Shown: positions 33,050 through 42,286, counted from the first letter of the stretch. The stretch: DNA of 64,000 bases from Pistricoccus aurantiacus (GCF_042682565.1 NZ_JBHUIC010000005.1), one strand, 5' to 3'. The notes: generated from the sequence alone by a model not told the origin. Program-made: numbers and translations.

Positions 33050-35008
33050 TCACGCCATTATCAGGCGATCACGCCCTTTCGCCTTTGCCCGATACGCGGC
33101 CTGGTCCGCGCGCCGCATGATCGTCTCGATATTTCTATCCTCTGGCTGAAACGACGTCACCCCCAGGCTCATGGTCACCCCATATTCCTTCCCGCGGTGA
33201 GTGAGGCGAATGTCGCGCACCGCTTTCAGCAGCTTGTTCGCGACGACCTCGCCCTGGGCCAGGGAACAGCTCGGCATCAGGATGGCGAACTCATCCCCGC
33301 CGTGGCGGGCAATATAGTCGCTTTTACGCACCACCGGCGTGATGGTCTCCGCGATTTTCCTGAGCATTTCATCGCCGAGGGCGTGGCCACCCTCGTCGTT
33401 GATCGGTTTGAAATGATCCAGGTCGAACAGCATCAAGACCGCGCTTTCACCCCGCATGCGCCATTCCAGCAGCGCCTCTTCCAGGCGCCGCTCCAGGCCG
33501 CGCCGGTTCAACAGATGGGTCAGCGGATCATGTTCCGCCTCCCAGCGCTGAATCACCTCCCGCTCTCGACGCTCGGTGATATCCTTGACGATACCCACAT
33601 AGCCCAGCACCTGGCCGCCATCGATGACCAGGCTGGAATGCACCTCGAGCCACAGCAGTTCGCCGTCTGCCCGATAATAGCGATACTGGCGCAGATGGTC
33701 GTCCAAGGTTTCCCGGGTAAGATGCCACATATCCACCGCATCGCGCCGATCATGCGGATGAATATGGTGGCTCCAGCCCGCGTCCCGATAATGCGCTAGC
33801 GCGTAGCCGGTAATGGCGGTCAGGGCGGGATTGACGTATTCCACCTTGTCGGTGCCGTCGACCACGAATACCCCGGTGGGCGAAGAATTCAACACCGCGT
33901 CGAGAAACGCCTGGCGCTCCTGAAGCCGGTCCGAGGCGGCGGCGCGCTGCGCTTCCAGTTCGTTGAAGGTGTTGGTCAGGCGAACCAGCTCTCGCATCCG
34001 GGTATCGCTATCGATGCGGCGGATTTTTCCGATCTTGATCTCGGCGATCTGGCGCTCGAATTGATGCAGCGGCTTGAGCACGAGACTCAAGAGCCACCAC
34101 AGCAAAGGCAACATCAAGAGCGCCGCGACGATTCCGCCCCACCACAGCATTTTCACCAGACGATTGATCGGCGCCTGAAGCTGGGAAAGCGGTATCTGCA
34201 CCGCGACGATCCAGCTTGCGTTCCATACCTGGCGATAGGCCTGCATGGCGGCGCGCCCGTCCGCCAGACGGCCCTCACTGACGCCTTCCCAGCCGTCCAG
34301 GGCCAGTTCCAGGTTTGGGCGATGCATCGGCACCCTTTGCATGATGCGACCGGCATCCGGATGCGCCAGTATCCGCCCCTCGGCGGTCATCAGCGAGGCA
34401 AACCCGCCCTCGCCGATCCGTACCGAGCGCAGCTTGTCGAAAACGCTGCTGGTTTCCACCTGAACGGCGCCGAGCAGCGCCCCGTCGAAACCTCCCTCCG
34501 CCGTTTTCAGAGGGACGCCGATCAATACCAGGGGCGTACCGGTAACGGCCCCCACCAGCGGTCGGCTGATGTAGGAACGACCGGTGGCGCGCAGAAAGGT
34601 GAAATATTCCCGCTGGCTGAGGTCGAGGGTTTTCAGCCCTTCGAGATCGGGCCAGCCTGCCTGGATCTCACCGCTTGCGGATACGGCGATCAGACGATCG
34701 AAAAGCGTCAGCGCCGCATCGTTTTCTCGCAGCAGCGCGGCAGCCTCCCGCCGAGCGTTTTCGAGTTTTTCAGCCAGATGCACCAGAGAATCGATGCGCA
34801 GTTGAATGGCGTTTTCGACCTGCTGGGAAATCAGCTCCGCCTCGTATTCCAGGTGCGCCTCGTTGACCTGCTGGATCAGGCGGCTGTCCACCTGATAGGC
34901 GAACACCAGCAGAACGGCGATCAGCATCAGCCACCCAGCCCCAAGGCTGAGCAGCAGACGTCCCTGTAGACTTCTCAATGGTCTGATCATCGCGTGTAAA
35001 AGCGTCAC
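33050..35008 (-). CDS. Cache-HAMP-PAS-GGDEF diguanylate cyclase
   Basis: 652 residues from GTG 35008 (ATG 34990 is the alternative). Transmembrane helix 1 is at ~15-35; a periplasmic double-Cache sensor (35-290) follows with VFAYQVDSRLIQQVNEAHLEYE; TM2 near 290-310 leads into a HAMP-like linker, a PAS domain (385-500) and GGDEF at ~500-650. The active site HGGDEF is intact, and an I-site RKSD stands five residues before it, so product inhibition is likely. It makes c-di-GMP in response to an external ligand. It has no near operon partner. Confidence 0.94.
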   Translation of the reverse strand: MTLLHAMIRPLRSLQGRLLLSLGAGWLMLIAVLLVFAYQVDSRLIQQVNEAHLEYEAELISQQVENAIQLRIDSLVHLAEKLENARREAAALLRENDAALTLFDRLIAVSASGEIQAGWPDLEGLKTLDLSQREYFTFLRATGRSYISRPLVGAVTGTPLVLIGVPLKTAEGGFDGALLGAVQVETSSVFDKLRSVRIGEGGFASLMTAEGRILAHPDAGRIMQRVPMHRPNLELALDGWEGVSEGRLADGRAAMQAYRQVWNASWIVAVQIPLSQLQAPINRLVKMLWWGGIVAALLMLPLLWWLLSLVLKPLHQFERQIAEIKIGKIRRIDSDTRMRELVRLTNTFNELEAQRAAASDRLQERQAFLDAVLNSSPTGVFVVDGTDKVEYVNPALTAITGYALAHYRDAGWSHHIHPHDRRDAVDMWHLTRETLDDHLRQYRYYRADGELLWLEVHSSLVIDGGQVLGYVGIVKDITERREREVIQRWEAEHDPLTHLLNRRGLERRLEEALLEWRMRGESAVLMLFDLDHFKPINDEGGHALGDEMLRKIAETITPVVRKSDYIARHGGDEFAILMPSCSLAQGEVVANKLLKAVRDIRLTHRGKEYGVTMSLGVTSFQPEDRNIETIMRRADQAAYRAKAKGRDRLIMA

Positions 35009-35111
35009 TCGCCCCTGGCCAGCTGTTCAAGACGTCTCACTCAAGCCGACTCCGCTGGATCAGCGAAGTCGGCTGCCAGGCAAAGTAAATCAACTTTCAA
35101 ACAGTGAACAT

Positions 35112-36278
35112 TTATTGAATATCGAGCTGTTTGACCCTCAGTTCGTAGTTATTGGCGCCGCTCATCGCCGAGCCGAACTTCTGCCCTTGCACCCAGACTC
35201 GATACCGGCCGGGCTCGAGCACGGTCTTGATATCCACATCGCCGTTGAAGCCTTCGCCCTTGTCCCTCGCCACCACTTCATCCTGCTCGTTGAGCACCCG
35301 CGCCTCGATGCGATAATTGCTCTCGTCGTCGGCGAAGGTCGAAGTGGTGATGGCAACGGTGCCTGCCTGAGCCACCTCGAAGGTCAGCACCTCGCCCTTG
35401 GCGCGAATCTTGACGTCCGTGACGATCTCGTCGAAGCCACGCTCCGGCGTCGCTGCTTCGCCGGTTTCCGAAGCCTGAGAGGAAGCGGCGGCAGGCATGC
35501 CTTGTGACAAGCCGGATGGTTCAGCCGGGGATTCGGCGGAAGACGAAGCTTGCTCGCTGATCGCGACATCACCGGGCCTGGGACCAGTTGAGGCTTGCTC
35601 GATCGGCTCGCGCTCGACGGGAGCGTTATCGCTTGAGGCACTGGCACTCGCTGCCACCGCACCGCCGGCGGCCAGGGGCACCACGGATTCGCTGCTTCTC
35701 ACGAAAGCGGTGCTGCGGCCATCCTTGCCCGGGCCGCCGAAGACGATACCGCCGCCGTCGTCGACGCCTTCCGCCAGTTGCCTGCCCTGGGCATCCTGGC
35801 CGGACACGGTGACAAAGAAGCCGTCGCCGCGGTTGCTCTTGGCGCCGAACTTGTAGCCCTGCACTTCCAGCACGTAGCCGCCGGGTTCCAGGCGCTGGCT
35901 CATTTCCAGGCCGCCCTGGCGACCCAGCCCCTGGCCTTCCGCGATCACCTGGCCCTGGCTGTCCAGCAGCCTGGCCTGGATGCGGTTGTCCGGGTTTTCT
36001 CCCGCCGGCACATGGCTTTCGAAGGTATAGACCCCGGGCGTCTTTACCTGGAATTCATGTCGATTCCAACGACCGTAGAGGAAATCCCGGCTGCGAGCAT
36101 CGTTCTCGGATTTCAGGAAACCGGTCAGGTCCAGCGGCTTCATCGCCGCCCGGCGCTTCTCCGCCGCGGCGCTATCGGTATCTGCCAGTAGCACCCCGCC
36201 ATGCGCGAGGCTCAGCGCCAGCAACATGGCAGTGGCCGTCTTGGCGGAAACAAGCGTGGTGGGAAATTTGCGTTTCAT
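35112..36278 (-). CDS. Secreted protein with duplicated beta domain, unknown function
   Basis: 388 residues. A signal peptide (hydrophobic 14-30, cleavage near LADT) is followed by two copies of one beta domain: the first spans ~70-180 (PDNRIQARLLDSQGQVIAEGQG ... LEPGGYVLEVQGYKFGAKS), the second ~285-385 (SNYRIEARVLNEQDEVVARDKG ... LEPGRYRVWVQGQKFGSAMSG). Between them is a ~90-residue Ser/Ala/Pro-rich linker. The shape resembles bacterial pre-peptidase C-terminal domains, but I cannot name a family. Start has GAGGTG seven bases upstream. It lies downstream of the porin, immediately past a terminator. Confidence 0.75.
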   Translation of the reverse strand: MKRKFPTTLVSAKTATAMLLALSLAHGGVLLADTDSAAAEKRRAAMKPLDLTGFLKSENDARSRDFLYGRWNRHEFQVKTPGVYTFESHVPAGENPDNRIQARLLDSQGQVIAEGQGLGRQGGLEMSQRLEPGGYVLEVQGYKFGAKSNRGDGFFVTVSGQDAQGRQLAEGVDDGGGIVFGGPGKDGRSTAFVRSSESVVPLAAGGAVAASASASSDNAPVEREPIEQASTGPRPGDVAISEQASSSAESPAEPSGLSQGMPAAASSQASETGEAATPERGFDEIVTDVKIRAKGEVLTFEVAQAGTVAITTSTFADDESNYRIEARVLNEQDEVVARDKGEGFNGDVDIKTVLEPGRYRVWVQGQKFGSAMSGANNYELRVKQLDIQ

Positions 36279-36291
36279 CGATCACCTCATG

Positions 36292-36320
36292 AAAAAAGCC
36301 GACCCCAAGGGATCGGCTTT
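36292..36320 (-). terminator. Porin terminator
   Basis: AAAGCCGA (36295-36302) pairs with TCGGCTTT (36313-36320); on the minus strand the hairpin leads into TTTTTT. It is only 14 bases upstream of the next gene's start, so that gene depends on read-through or an internal promoter. Confidence 0.85.
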
Positions 36321-36374
36321 CGATATCAGTCCAACTCGGGGCAGGGTCAGATGATACCCCTGCATCAAGCGGGA

Positions 36375-37547
36375 TTAGAACAGATAGACGGCACCCACGG
36401 CGACACCGTTATCCACGTCGTTTTCGCGATCGTAGAAGGCGCCTTCCAGGAAGGTGTACATGGCGTCGGAGACGTTGTAGGTCGCGCCCAGAATCACTTC
36501 ATTGGCGGTTTCATCCTCACGCTCGTTCGGGAAGTCGCCGCTGGTCAGTGCATCGTCGAAGGTATCGGTGAAGTCCGCGCCGCCGATATCCACATACTGG
36601 TAGGAACCGTAGAGATCGCCCATGCCGTTGCCGTAGCCGTAACGAGCGCCGATACCGTAGAAGTTGACGCTATCCTGGACATCGCTGTCGGAATCGAAAC
36701 GCTCGAGCTTCAGCGCGACCCGCAGGGTGTTCCAGGTGTACTGGCCGGTGATACCGTACTGGTTGCCGACTTCGTAATCCTGGTTGCCTACGTCGATCTT
36801 GTAGTTTTCCAGGTTGTCGTAGACAGCGGCAATGGAGAAGTTGCCCACTTCGTACTTCACACCACCAAAGATGGAAGCGTTGGAAGAGTCGGACAGGGCG
36901 TTGTCGGCTTCGTTGTCGCCTTCGTACTGAGTACCGATGGCGAACTGCAGGCCACTAAAGGAAGGCGTCATATACTGGAACTTGTCGCCTTCGCGATTGG
37001 CGATACGATCCTCAGTGATCTGAGCTTGGTTATTGGCGTTGTAGGCATCAATATAGTTATTGACGGACTCGCCAATGATCGTGCTGGAATCACTGTTGTC
37101 GAAGTATTCGTTGTTGGAGATCGGATCCTGAATCCAGTCATCGATCAGCGGATCCCAGGAACCCAGGCGCGCGTCACCGAAGTTGCCCTTCAAGCCCAGG
37201 TAGGCCTGGTCGCCGGTGTTGATACCACCGGGAGGACCCTTGGCGTTGTCCGCGTCGAATTCCCACTCCGCCTTGAAGTAGCCGGTCAGGCCATTCATGA
37301 TCACGTGCTCGCCGGTCACGCCAACGGTGGAGCCGTTATCGAAGATATCGTCCTGACGATCGGTTTCACGAAAACCGTCATCGTCGAACTCATCCTGAGC
37401 GACTTCGATATTTCTGTAAGCCAGCTGGATGTTGCCGTACAGGTCGAGCTTGGTGCCGTCCTGGTTGTAGATGGTGGCGGCAGAGGCGGTTCCAGCGGAA
37501 GCGGCCACGGCGCCGGCGATAGCAGTCACCAATAGTGTCTTTTTCAT
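36375..37547 (-). CDS. Outer-membrane porin
   Basis: 390 residues with a signal peptide (cleavage after ASA near 21), 16-strand beta-barrel alternation, and a terminal Phe (VGAVYLF), the BAM insertion signal. It includes the AEWEFDADN strand and NNEYFDNSDSS loop typical of Gram-negative trimeric porins, with many Asp/Asn/Glu residues that suit a halophile's acidic surface. It probably forms a general diffusion pore; specificity is unknown. A long A/T-rich leader stands upstream and a strong terminator downstream. Confidence 0.95.
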   Translation of the reverse strand: MKKTLLVTAIAGAVAASAGTASAATIYNQDGTKLDLYGNIQLAYRNIEVAQDEFDDDGFRETDRQDDIFDNGSTVGVTGEHVIMNGLTGYFKAEWEFDADNAKGPPGGINTGDQAYLGLKGNFGDARLGSWDPLIDDWIQDPISNNEYFDNSDSSTIIGESVNNYIDAYNANNQAQITEDRIANREGDKFQYMTPSFSGLQFAIGTQYEGDNEADNALSDSSNASIFGGVKYEVGNFSIAAVYDNLENYKIDVGNQDYEVGNQYGITGQYTWNTLRVALKLERFDSDSDVQDSVNFYGIGARYGYGNGMGDLYGSYQYVDIGGADFTDTFDDALTSGDFPNEREDETANEVILGATYNVSDAMYTFLEGAFYDRENDVDNGVAVGAVYLF

Positions 37548-37832
37548 TGCGATAATCCTTTCACTAGCTTGCTGTTTCGATCGTTTTTACTGCGTTTTTT
37601 CTGCAGTTTCAGGTCGGCCGGTATCTTGGTAATGGTTCTCGGCCTTGTTGTTTTCGTTGCTCGCAGGGAAACCATATACCGGGATTTTTAAGAACGCAAC
37701 AAGAAAAAAACACTGTTTCCAAATTATTTTGAATTTTTTTTTGGAACCCTTTCACCAAAACACCATCAAAGCATGGTTTAAAAGAAAAAACCCTGATTTA
37801 ACCGTGGTTTGCGACGCTCCACGAAAAAACTG

Positions 37833-38747
37833 CTACTTCTGGTGCTTGGCGATCAAGGCGCTGAGCTTCTGCTCGAAACTTTGCGGCTCCGAGGGTTTGG
37901 CTTCGGGTTTGCTCGTTTGCCGGCGGGTCCTGTGGCGGGATTTTTTCGTCGCGCAGGCAGGCTCGTGATGCTGGGCGGCTGGCTCGCTTTTTGCCGCCTT
38001 TACCGGCTTCTCGTCCGTCTGTTTCGCCGCTTTTTGAGCGTCATTGCGCTTGGCGCGCAGTTCCTCGAGCTTCTTGCGGGCGTGCTCCGCTTCTCCGGCG
38101 CCGACCAGGCCGGCGGCCTCGCCATCCAGCCCGACCCGCTCGGACCCTTCCCGCACCGCCTTGAGATAGCGCGGCAGATGCACGTAGCAGGCCAGGGCCC
38201 GACGCACGAGCTTTTCCGGCCAGGGTTCCCGGGCCAGCAGCTCTTCATGAATACCGATCTTCAATGGCCGGGTGTGGCCCTTGAAGAAGGTTTTCGTGTA
38301 ACGCCGATACCACTGATTCAGCAGCCCCTGGGGAGACGGCGCGTCTTGAGTGGCGGTCTTCGGGATCACGGCCTCCGGCTGCGGCGTCGGTTCGGCCAGC
38401 GGCTCCACCGGCGCGGCGGCCTGGCTTTCGCCGACAGAGGTCGCCTTGTCTTCCGTCGACACTTCCGGGGCCGATGAGGTTTGCGAAGGCAGATCCCGAC
38501 GTGGCCGGCGCTCCATCAGCGCGGCGAAGCCCTTGCTGCGGGCCGGGGCCAGGGAGGCCCGCGTGGTTCTGGCCTGCTCCGCCAGCTGGGTCATCTGTGC
38601 CAGCAGCTCGCGGCTGTGGCGTTCCAGCTCCTGGTTGCGGGCCTCCAGCCTGGCGATTCGCCGGCGGGCCTCGAGCAGCTCGAGGCTACGATCTCGCGCA
38701 TGCCGCTCCAGGGAAGTGAAGAGTGCATTCATGCGTTCGTTGGCCAA
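37833..38747 (-). CDS. proQ: ProQ/FinO domain RNA-binding protein
   Basis: 304 residues starting at TTG 38747, chosen because AAGGAGG lies seven bases upstream. Residues 10-60 form a coiled coil (LERHARDRSLELLEARRRIARLEARNQELERHSREL), then an acidic/Pro linker and a ProQ/FinO domain at ~145-240 (FFKGHTRPLKIGIHEELLAREPWPEKLVRRALACYVHLPRYLKAV), then a Lys/Arg-rich C-tail. ProQ binds structured sRNAs and mRNAs. The N-terminal coiled coil is not part of E. coli ProQ (232 residues), so this is a variant architecture. It follows folA by 70 bases on the same strand. Confidence 0.9.
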   Translation of the reverse strand: MANERMNALFTSLERHARDRSLELLEARRRIARLEARNQELERHSRELLAQMTQLAEQARTTRASLAPARSKGFAALMERRPRRDLPSQTSSAPEVSTEDKATSVGESQAAAPVEPLAEPTPQPEAVIPKTATQDAPSPQGLLNQWYRRYTKTFFKGHTRPLKIGIHEELLAREPWPEKLVRRALACYVHLPRYLKAVREGSERVGLDGEAAGLVGAGEAEHARKKLEELRAKRNDAQKAAKQTDEKPVKAAKSEPAAQHHEPACATKKSRHRTRRQTSKPEAKPSEPQSFEQKLSALIAKHQK

Positions 38748-38817
38748 GGCATGCCCTCCTTGCAGGTAGTTCTTTCCATGTCGATAGGTCGGTCAAGCAT
38801 CACGGAGCAATCTCTCG

Positions 38818-39336
38818 TCAGGTACGGCGCCGGTAGGTCACGAAGGCGTAATCCGGCTGGCCGTCGGCCGGGGTGCCGGGCACGCGTTCCACTTCCTGCC
38901 AGGCGGCGGGATCCACGGCGGGAAAGCAGGCGTCGCCGTCGAGTTCCAGGGCGATTTCCGTCAAATATAGCCGCTGCGCCAGGCTCAGCGCCTGAGTGTA
39001 GATTTGCGCGCCGCCTATCACCATGATTTCTTCCGCTCCGCTCTCCTGCGCCCTTTGGTCCGCCAGAGCCAGGGCGTCTTCCAGATCGTGGCATACCTCG
39101 ACACCGGACGGATGAAAGGTTTCGCTGCGGGTCACCACGATATTCAGGCGACCGGGAAGCGGCCTGCCGATGGAATCGAAGGTCTTTCGCCCCATCACCA
39201 GAGGCTTGCCCTGGGTCTTGTGCTTGAAAAACCTGAGGTCTTCCGGCAGATGCCAGGGCATTTGATTGTCGACGCCGATCACGCCGTTGCGGGAGAGCGC
39301 GGCAATCATCGCCACCGGCGTGCGGAGCTGGCTCAT
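38818..39336 (-). CDS. folA: Dihydrofolate reductase
   Basis: 172 residues. Canonical motifs are AALSRNGVIGVDNQMPWHLPEDL near 12-34, MGRKTFDSIGRPLPGR near 47-62 and the IGGAQIY motif near 110. Makes tetrahydrofolate from dihydrofolate with NADPH. Its ATG overlaps the thyA stop by 4 bases, so thymidylate synthesis and folate recycling are coupled. Nothing unusual seen. Confidence 0.97.
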   Translation of the reverse strand: MSQLRTPVAMIAALSRNGVIGVDNQMPWHLPEDLRFFKHKTQGKPLVMGRKTFDSIGRPLPGRLNIVVTRSETFHPSGVEVCHDLEDALALADQRAQESGAEEIMVIGGAQIYTQALSLAQRLYLTEIALELDGDACFPAVDPAAWQEVERVPGTPADGQPDYAFVTYRRRT

Positions 39337-40187
39337 ACCGCCACCTCCGCCCTGATCGCCGGATGCGATTCGTAGCCTTCGATGGCGATATCCTCGAAGC
39401 GAAAGGCGAACAGATCGCGAACGTCCGGATTCAATCTCAGCTGCGGCTCGCCGAGGGGCGAGCGGGAAAGCTGCCGCTGCGCCTGTTCCAGATGATTGAG
39501 ATAGAGATGGGCGTCTCCCAGGGTGTGAACGAACTCCCCCGGCGCCAGATCGCAGATCTGGGCCACCATGCAGGTCAGCAGCGCGTAGCTTGCGATATTG
39601 AAGGGCACGCCGAGAAAGATATCCGCGCTGCGCTGATAGAGCTGACAGGAAAGCCGCCCTTCGGCGACATAGAACTGAAACAGGCAGTGACAGGGCGGCA
39701 GCGCCATCTCTCCTACCTGGGCCGGGTTCCAGGCGGAAACCATCAGACGTCGGGAGTCCGGGTTGTCACGAATCTGCTCCACCACCCGAGCGATCTGATC
39801 GACATGGCCGCCCCGGGGGTCCGGCCAGCTGCGCCATTGATAGCCGTAGACCGGCCCCAGCTCTCCCTGCTCGTCCGCCCACTCGTCCCAGATGCTGACG
39901 CCGTTTTCCTTGAGATAGGCGATATTGGTGTCGCCGGCCAGAAACCACAGAAGCTCGTGGATGATCGAGCGCAGGTGCAGCTTCTTGGTGGTCACCAGCG
40001 GGAAGCCCCGGGACAGATCGAAGCGCATCTGATGGCCGAACAGGCTGCGGGTGCCGACCCCGGTGCGATCATGCTTGACCACACCGTGATTCAGCACCTG
40101 ACGCATCAGATCCAGATAGGGCTGTTCCAGGGCCGGCCTGCGCTTCTCGCCATCGGCGGGATCGGAAATAGCGGGGGCGGAAGTCAT
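39333..40187 (-). CDS. thyA: Thymidylate synthase
   Basis: 284 residues from ATG 40187 (AAGG about nine bases upstream); an ORF extension to 40295 lacks support. Catalytic PPCHCLFQFYV carries the nucleophilic cysteine, and RSADIFLGVPFN and DRTGVGTRSLFG are intact. The N-terminal ~20 residues (SDPADGEKRRPALEQ) exceed the E. coli protein (264). Converts dUMP to dTMP. Linked to folA by overlap and follows lgt by 46 bases. Confidence 0.96.
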   Translation of the reverse strand: MTSAPAISDPADGEKRRPALEQPYLDLMRQVLNHGVVKHDRTGVGTRSLFGHQMRFDLSRGFPLVTTKKLHLRSIIHELLWFLAGDTNIAYLKENGVSIWDEWADEQGELGPVYGYQWRSWPDPRGGHVDQIARVVEQIRDNPDSRRLMVSAWNPAQVGEMALPPCHCLFQFYVAEGRLSCQLYQRSADIFLGVPFNIASYALLTCMVAQICDLAPGEFVHTLGDAHLYLNHLEQAQRQLSRSPLGEPQLRLNPDVRDLFAFRFEDIAIEGYESHPAIRAEVAV

Positions 40188-40233
40188 ACAGGATACCTTG
40201 ACGAAAGAGTGCCTTGACGAAGGTTTCAGGCTT

Positions 40234-41043
40234 TCAGGCCGGCTGCGGCTCACTGGCAGGAGGATAATCCACCGACTGGCGACGAGACCAGACAATCAGC
40301 GCAATTCCGGCGATCATCATCGGCAATGTCAGCAACATGCCCATGGTCAGCCAGTCGAAGGCGATGAAACCCAGCTGCGGGTCCGGCAGGCGGACGAACT
40401 CCACGCCGAAGCGAAACACGCCGTAAAGCAGCAGAAACAGGCCGGAAACCAGACCGCGACGGCGCGGCCGGCTGGAGACCCACCACAGGATGACGAACAG
40501 CACCAGGCCTTCCAGCAGCGCCTCGTAAAGCGATGACGGATGGCGCGGCGGTCCGCCAAGCTGCGGGAACACCATGCCCCAGGGCAGCTCGGTCACCCGG
40601 CCCGGCAGCTCGTGATTGATGAAGTTGCCGATGCGCCCGGCGCCCAGGCCGACCGGCACCATGGGGGCGATGAAATCCGTCAGCTGGAAGAAGCCCAGAC
40701 GACGGCGGCGGGCGAACAGCCAAACGGCGATCAGTACGCCGATCAGGCCGCCGTGAAAGCTCATGCCGCCATCCCAGATCATGAACAGCCAGAGCGGATT
40801 GGCCAGCAGCTGTTCGGTGCCGTAGAACAGGGCGTAGCCGGCGCGCCCCCCCAGCACCACCCCCAGGGCGACATAGAAGATCAGATCGCCGATATCGTCA
40901 TTGCTCAGCCCGACGCGCCAGGCGCGCCGACGCCCCAGCCACCAGGCAACGATAAAGCTGATCACGTACATCAGCCCGTACCAGTGGACCTTGATGGGTC
41001 CAAGTGCGATAGCGACGGGATCGATATTCGGGTAGGTCAACAT
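40234..41043 (-). CDS. lgt: Prolipoprotein diacylglyceryl transferase Lgt
   Basis: 269 residues with seven hydrophobic segments. The Lgt signature GRIGNFINHELPGRVTELPWG near 137-157 contains the catalytic Arg/Asn/His residues, and IHWYGLMYVI-type VHWYGLMYVISFI is at the N-terminus. It adds diacylglycerol to lipoprotein cysteines before signal cleavage. It follows the TauE-family gene by 63 bases and precedes thyA. This lgt-thyA-folA order matches my memory of Pseudomonas. Confidence 0.97.
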   Translation of the reverse strand: MLTYPNIDPVAIALGPIKVHWYGLMYVISFIVAWWLGRRRAWRVGLSNDDIGDLIFYVALGVVLGGRAGYALFYGTEQLLANPLWLFMIWDGGMSFHGGLIGVLIAVWLFARRRRLGFFQLTDFIAPMVPVGLGAGRIGNFINHELPGRVTELPWGMVFPQLGGPPRHPSSLYEALLEGLVLFVILWWVSSRPRRRGLVSGLFLLLYGVFRFGVEFVRLPDPQLGFIAFDWLTMGMLLTLPMMIAGIALIVWSRRQSVDYPPASEPQPA

Positions 41044-41106
41044 GCGAAAGCCTTGATTCTTGACTAATACTCTTGATTGACGAAACGGGCGGCCTGCAAG
41101 AGCGAT

Positions 41107-41910
41107 TCACAAAAGGAACCGCAGCCCGACGATCAGCAGCAGCGCGGCGAATGCCAGGCGCAGCACCCGGGCCGACAGCACGTGGGCCAGATGCACGCCA
41201 AGCCTGGCGAAAGGCACGCTGGCCAGCACGATACCCAGAAAGGCCGGCCATAAAACGAAACCCGTGGACCAGGGCGGCAACAGCGGCTCACCCCAGCCGG
41301 TGATGATGAAGGTCAGTGCGCCGAACAGCGCGATGGGCAGCCCGCAGGATGACGAGGTGCCCACCGCCTGGGGCATCGGCGCGCCGCAACGGGAAAACCA
41401 GGGCACGCTCAAGGTGCCGCCGCCGATGCCGAACAGCGCGGACACCGTGCCGATCACGCCCCCGGCCACGCCCATCACCGGACGCGAAGGCTCCACGCTG
41501 CCGGGTTTGGGCGCCATTCCAGTGGCCATCTTGAGAGCCACCGCGATGACGAAAACGCCGAAAAGCGTCCCCAGCACGCCGCCGGACAGGCTGCCGGCGA
41601 TGAACACCCCGAGAATGGCCCCAAGCATCAGCCCCGGCAGCATGGCCAGGAACCAGTCCCGGCGCACGCTGCCGCGCTGAAAATGGCCCCAGGCGGAAGA
41701 GGCGCTGGTGATCACGATGGTCGCCAGGGAGGTGCCGATGGCCAGATGCATCGTCACTTCCGGCGCGACCCCCTGTATCCCGAAGGCGAACACCAGAGCC
41801 GGCACGATGATCAAACCGCCCCCCACGCCGAAAATCCCCGCCATGGTGCCGGCGATCGCTCCCAACAGCAGGTAACCCGCCAAGGTGGTCAACAGGGTTA
41901 TCACACCCAC
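41107..41910 (-). CDS. TauE/SafE family sulfite/organic-acid exporter
   Basis: 267 residues with eight or so hydrophobic segments, a first half ending with GTMAGIFGVGGGLIIVPAL near 20-38 and a matching second half SALFGIGGGTLSVPWFSRCG near 159-178, the internal repeat that marks the TauE/SafE family. It exports small sulfonates, sulfite or related acids; the substrate here is unknown. It is co-oriented with lgt. Confidence 0.9.
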   Translation of the reverse strand: MGVITLLTTLAGYLLLGAIAGTMAGIFGVGGGLIIVPALVFAFGIQGVAPEVTMHLAIGTSLATIVITSASSAWGHFQRGSVRRDWFLAMLPGLMLGAILGVFIAGSLSGGVLGTLFGVFVIAVALKMATGMAPKPGSVEPSRPVMGVAGGVIGTVSALFGIGGGTLSVPWFSRCGAPMPQAVGTSSSCGLPIALFGALTFIITGWGEPLLPPWSTGFVLWPAFLGIVLASVPFARLGVHLAHVLSARVLRLAFAALLLIVGLRFLL

Positions 41911-41992
41911 CCCTCTTCCGGAAATCGTATCGGGGGACGAGTTTACGCGGCGAGGCGGGGAAAGTCATCGCGCAGGACTTGTCCCATGTCTT

Positions 41993-42286
41993 TCAAGCGT
42001 GATCGGCAGCAGCGAATTTGGGAATATGGTTTTGCTCTCGGCTTTGCGCTCGACAAAGATCGTAGTTGGCCTGCATGACCAGCCAGTGTCGCGCTTCGCC
42101 GATACCGCCATGCTCGAGCCGAACGGCGAAGTCCGAGGATATGCCGGCATGTTCATGCAGAATGCGAGAAACCGCATTACGCGACATACCAAGCTTCTTG
42201 GAAAATTCCGTAACGGAAAGCCCCAGCGCCGGCACGATACGGCGGCGCAGTATACGACCCGGATGCGGCGGGTTTCTCATCGCCAT
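41993..42286 (-). CDS. higA: HigA family addiction-module antitoxin
   Basis: 97 residues from ATG 42286 (AGGAG ten bases upstream; ATG 42280 also possible). The HTH is at residues ~8-65: NPPHPGRILRRRIVPALGLSVTEFSKKLGMSRNAVSRILHEHAGISSDFAVRLE, the VapI/HigA pattern. It belongs to a different HigA class (DNA-binding N-terminus) from the one at 3163-3591. It follows the toxin by 113 bases, unusually far for such a pair, and may have its own promoter. Confidence 0.9.
   Translation of the reverse strand: MAMRNPPHPGRILRRRIVPALGLSVTEFSKKLGMSRNAVSRILHEHAGISSDFAVRLEHGGIGEARHWLVMQANYDLCRAQSREQNHIPKFAAADHA

Noticed and set aside
36201..37535. A 444-codon open frame on the plus strand with hydrophobic V/I-rich residues.
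   Set aside because: It mirrors the porin beta-strands on the other strand and has no ribosome site.
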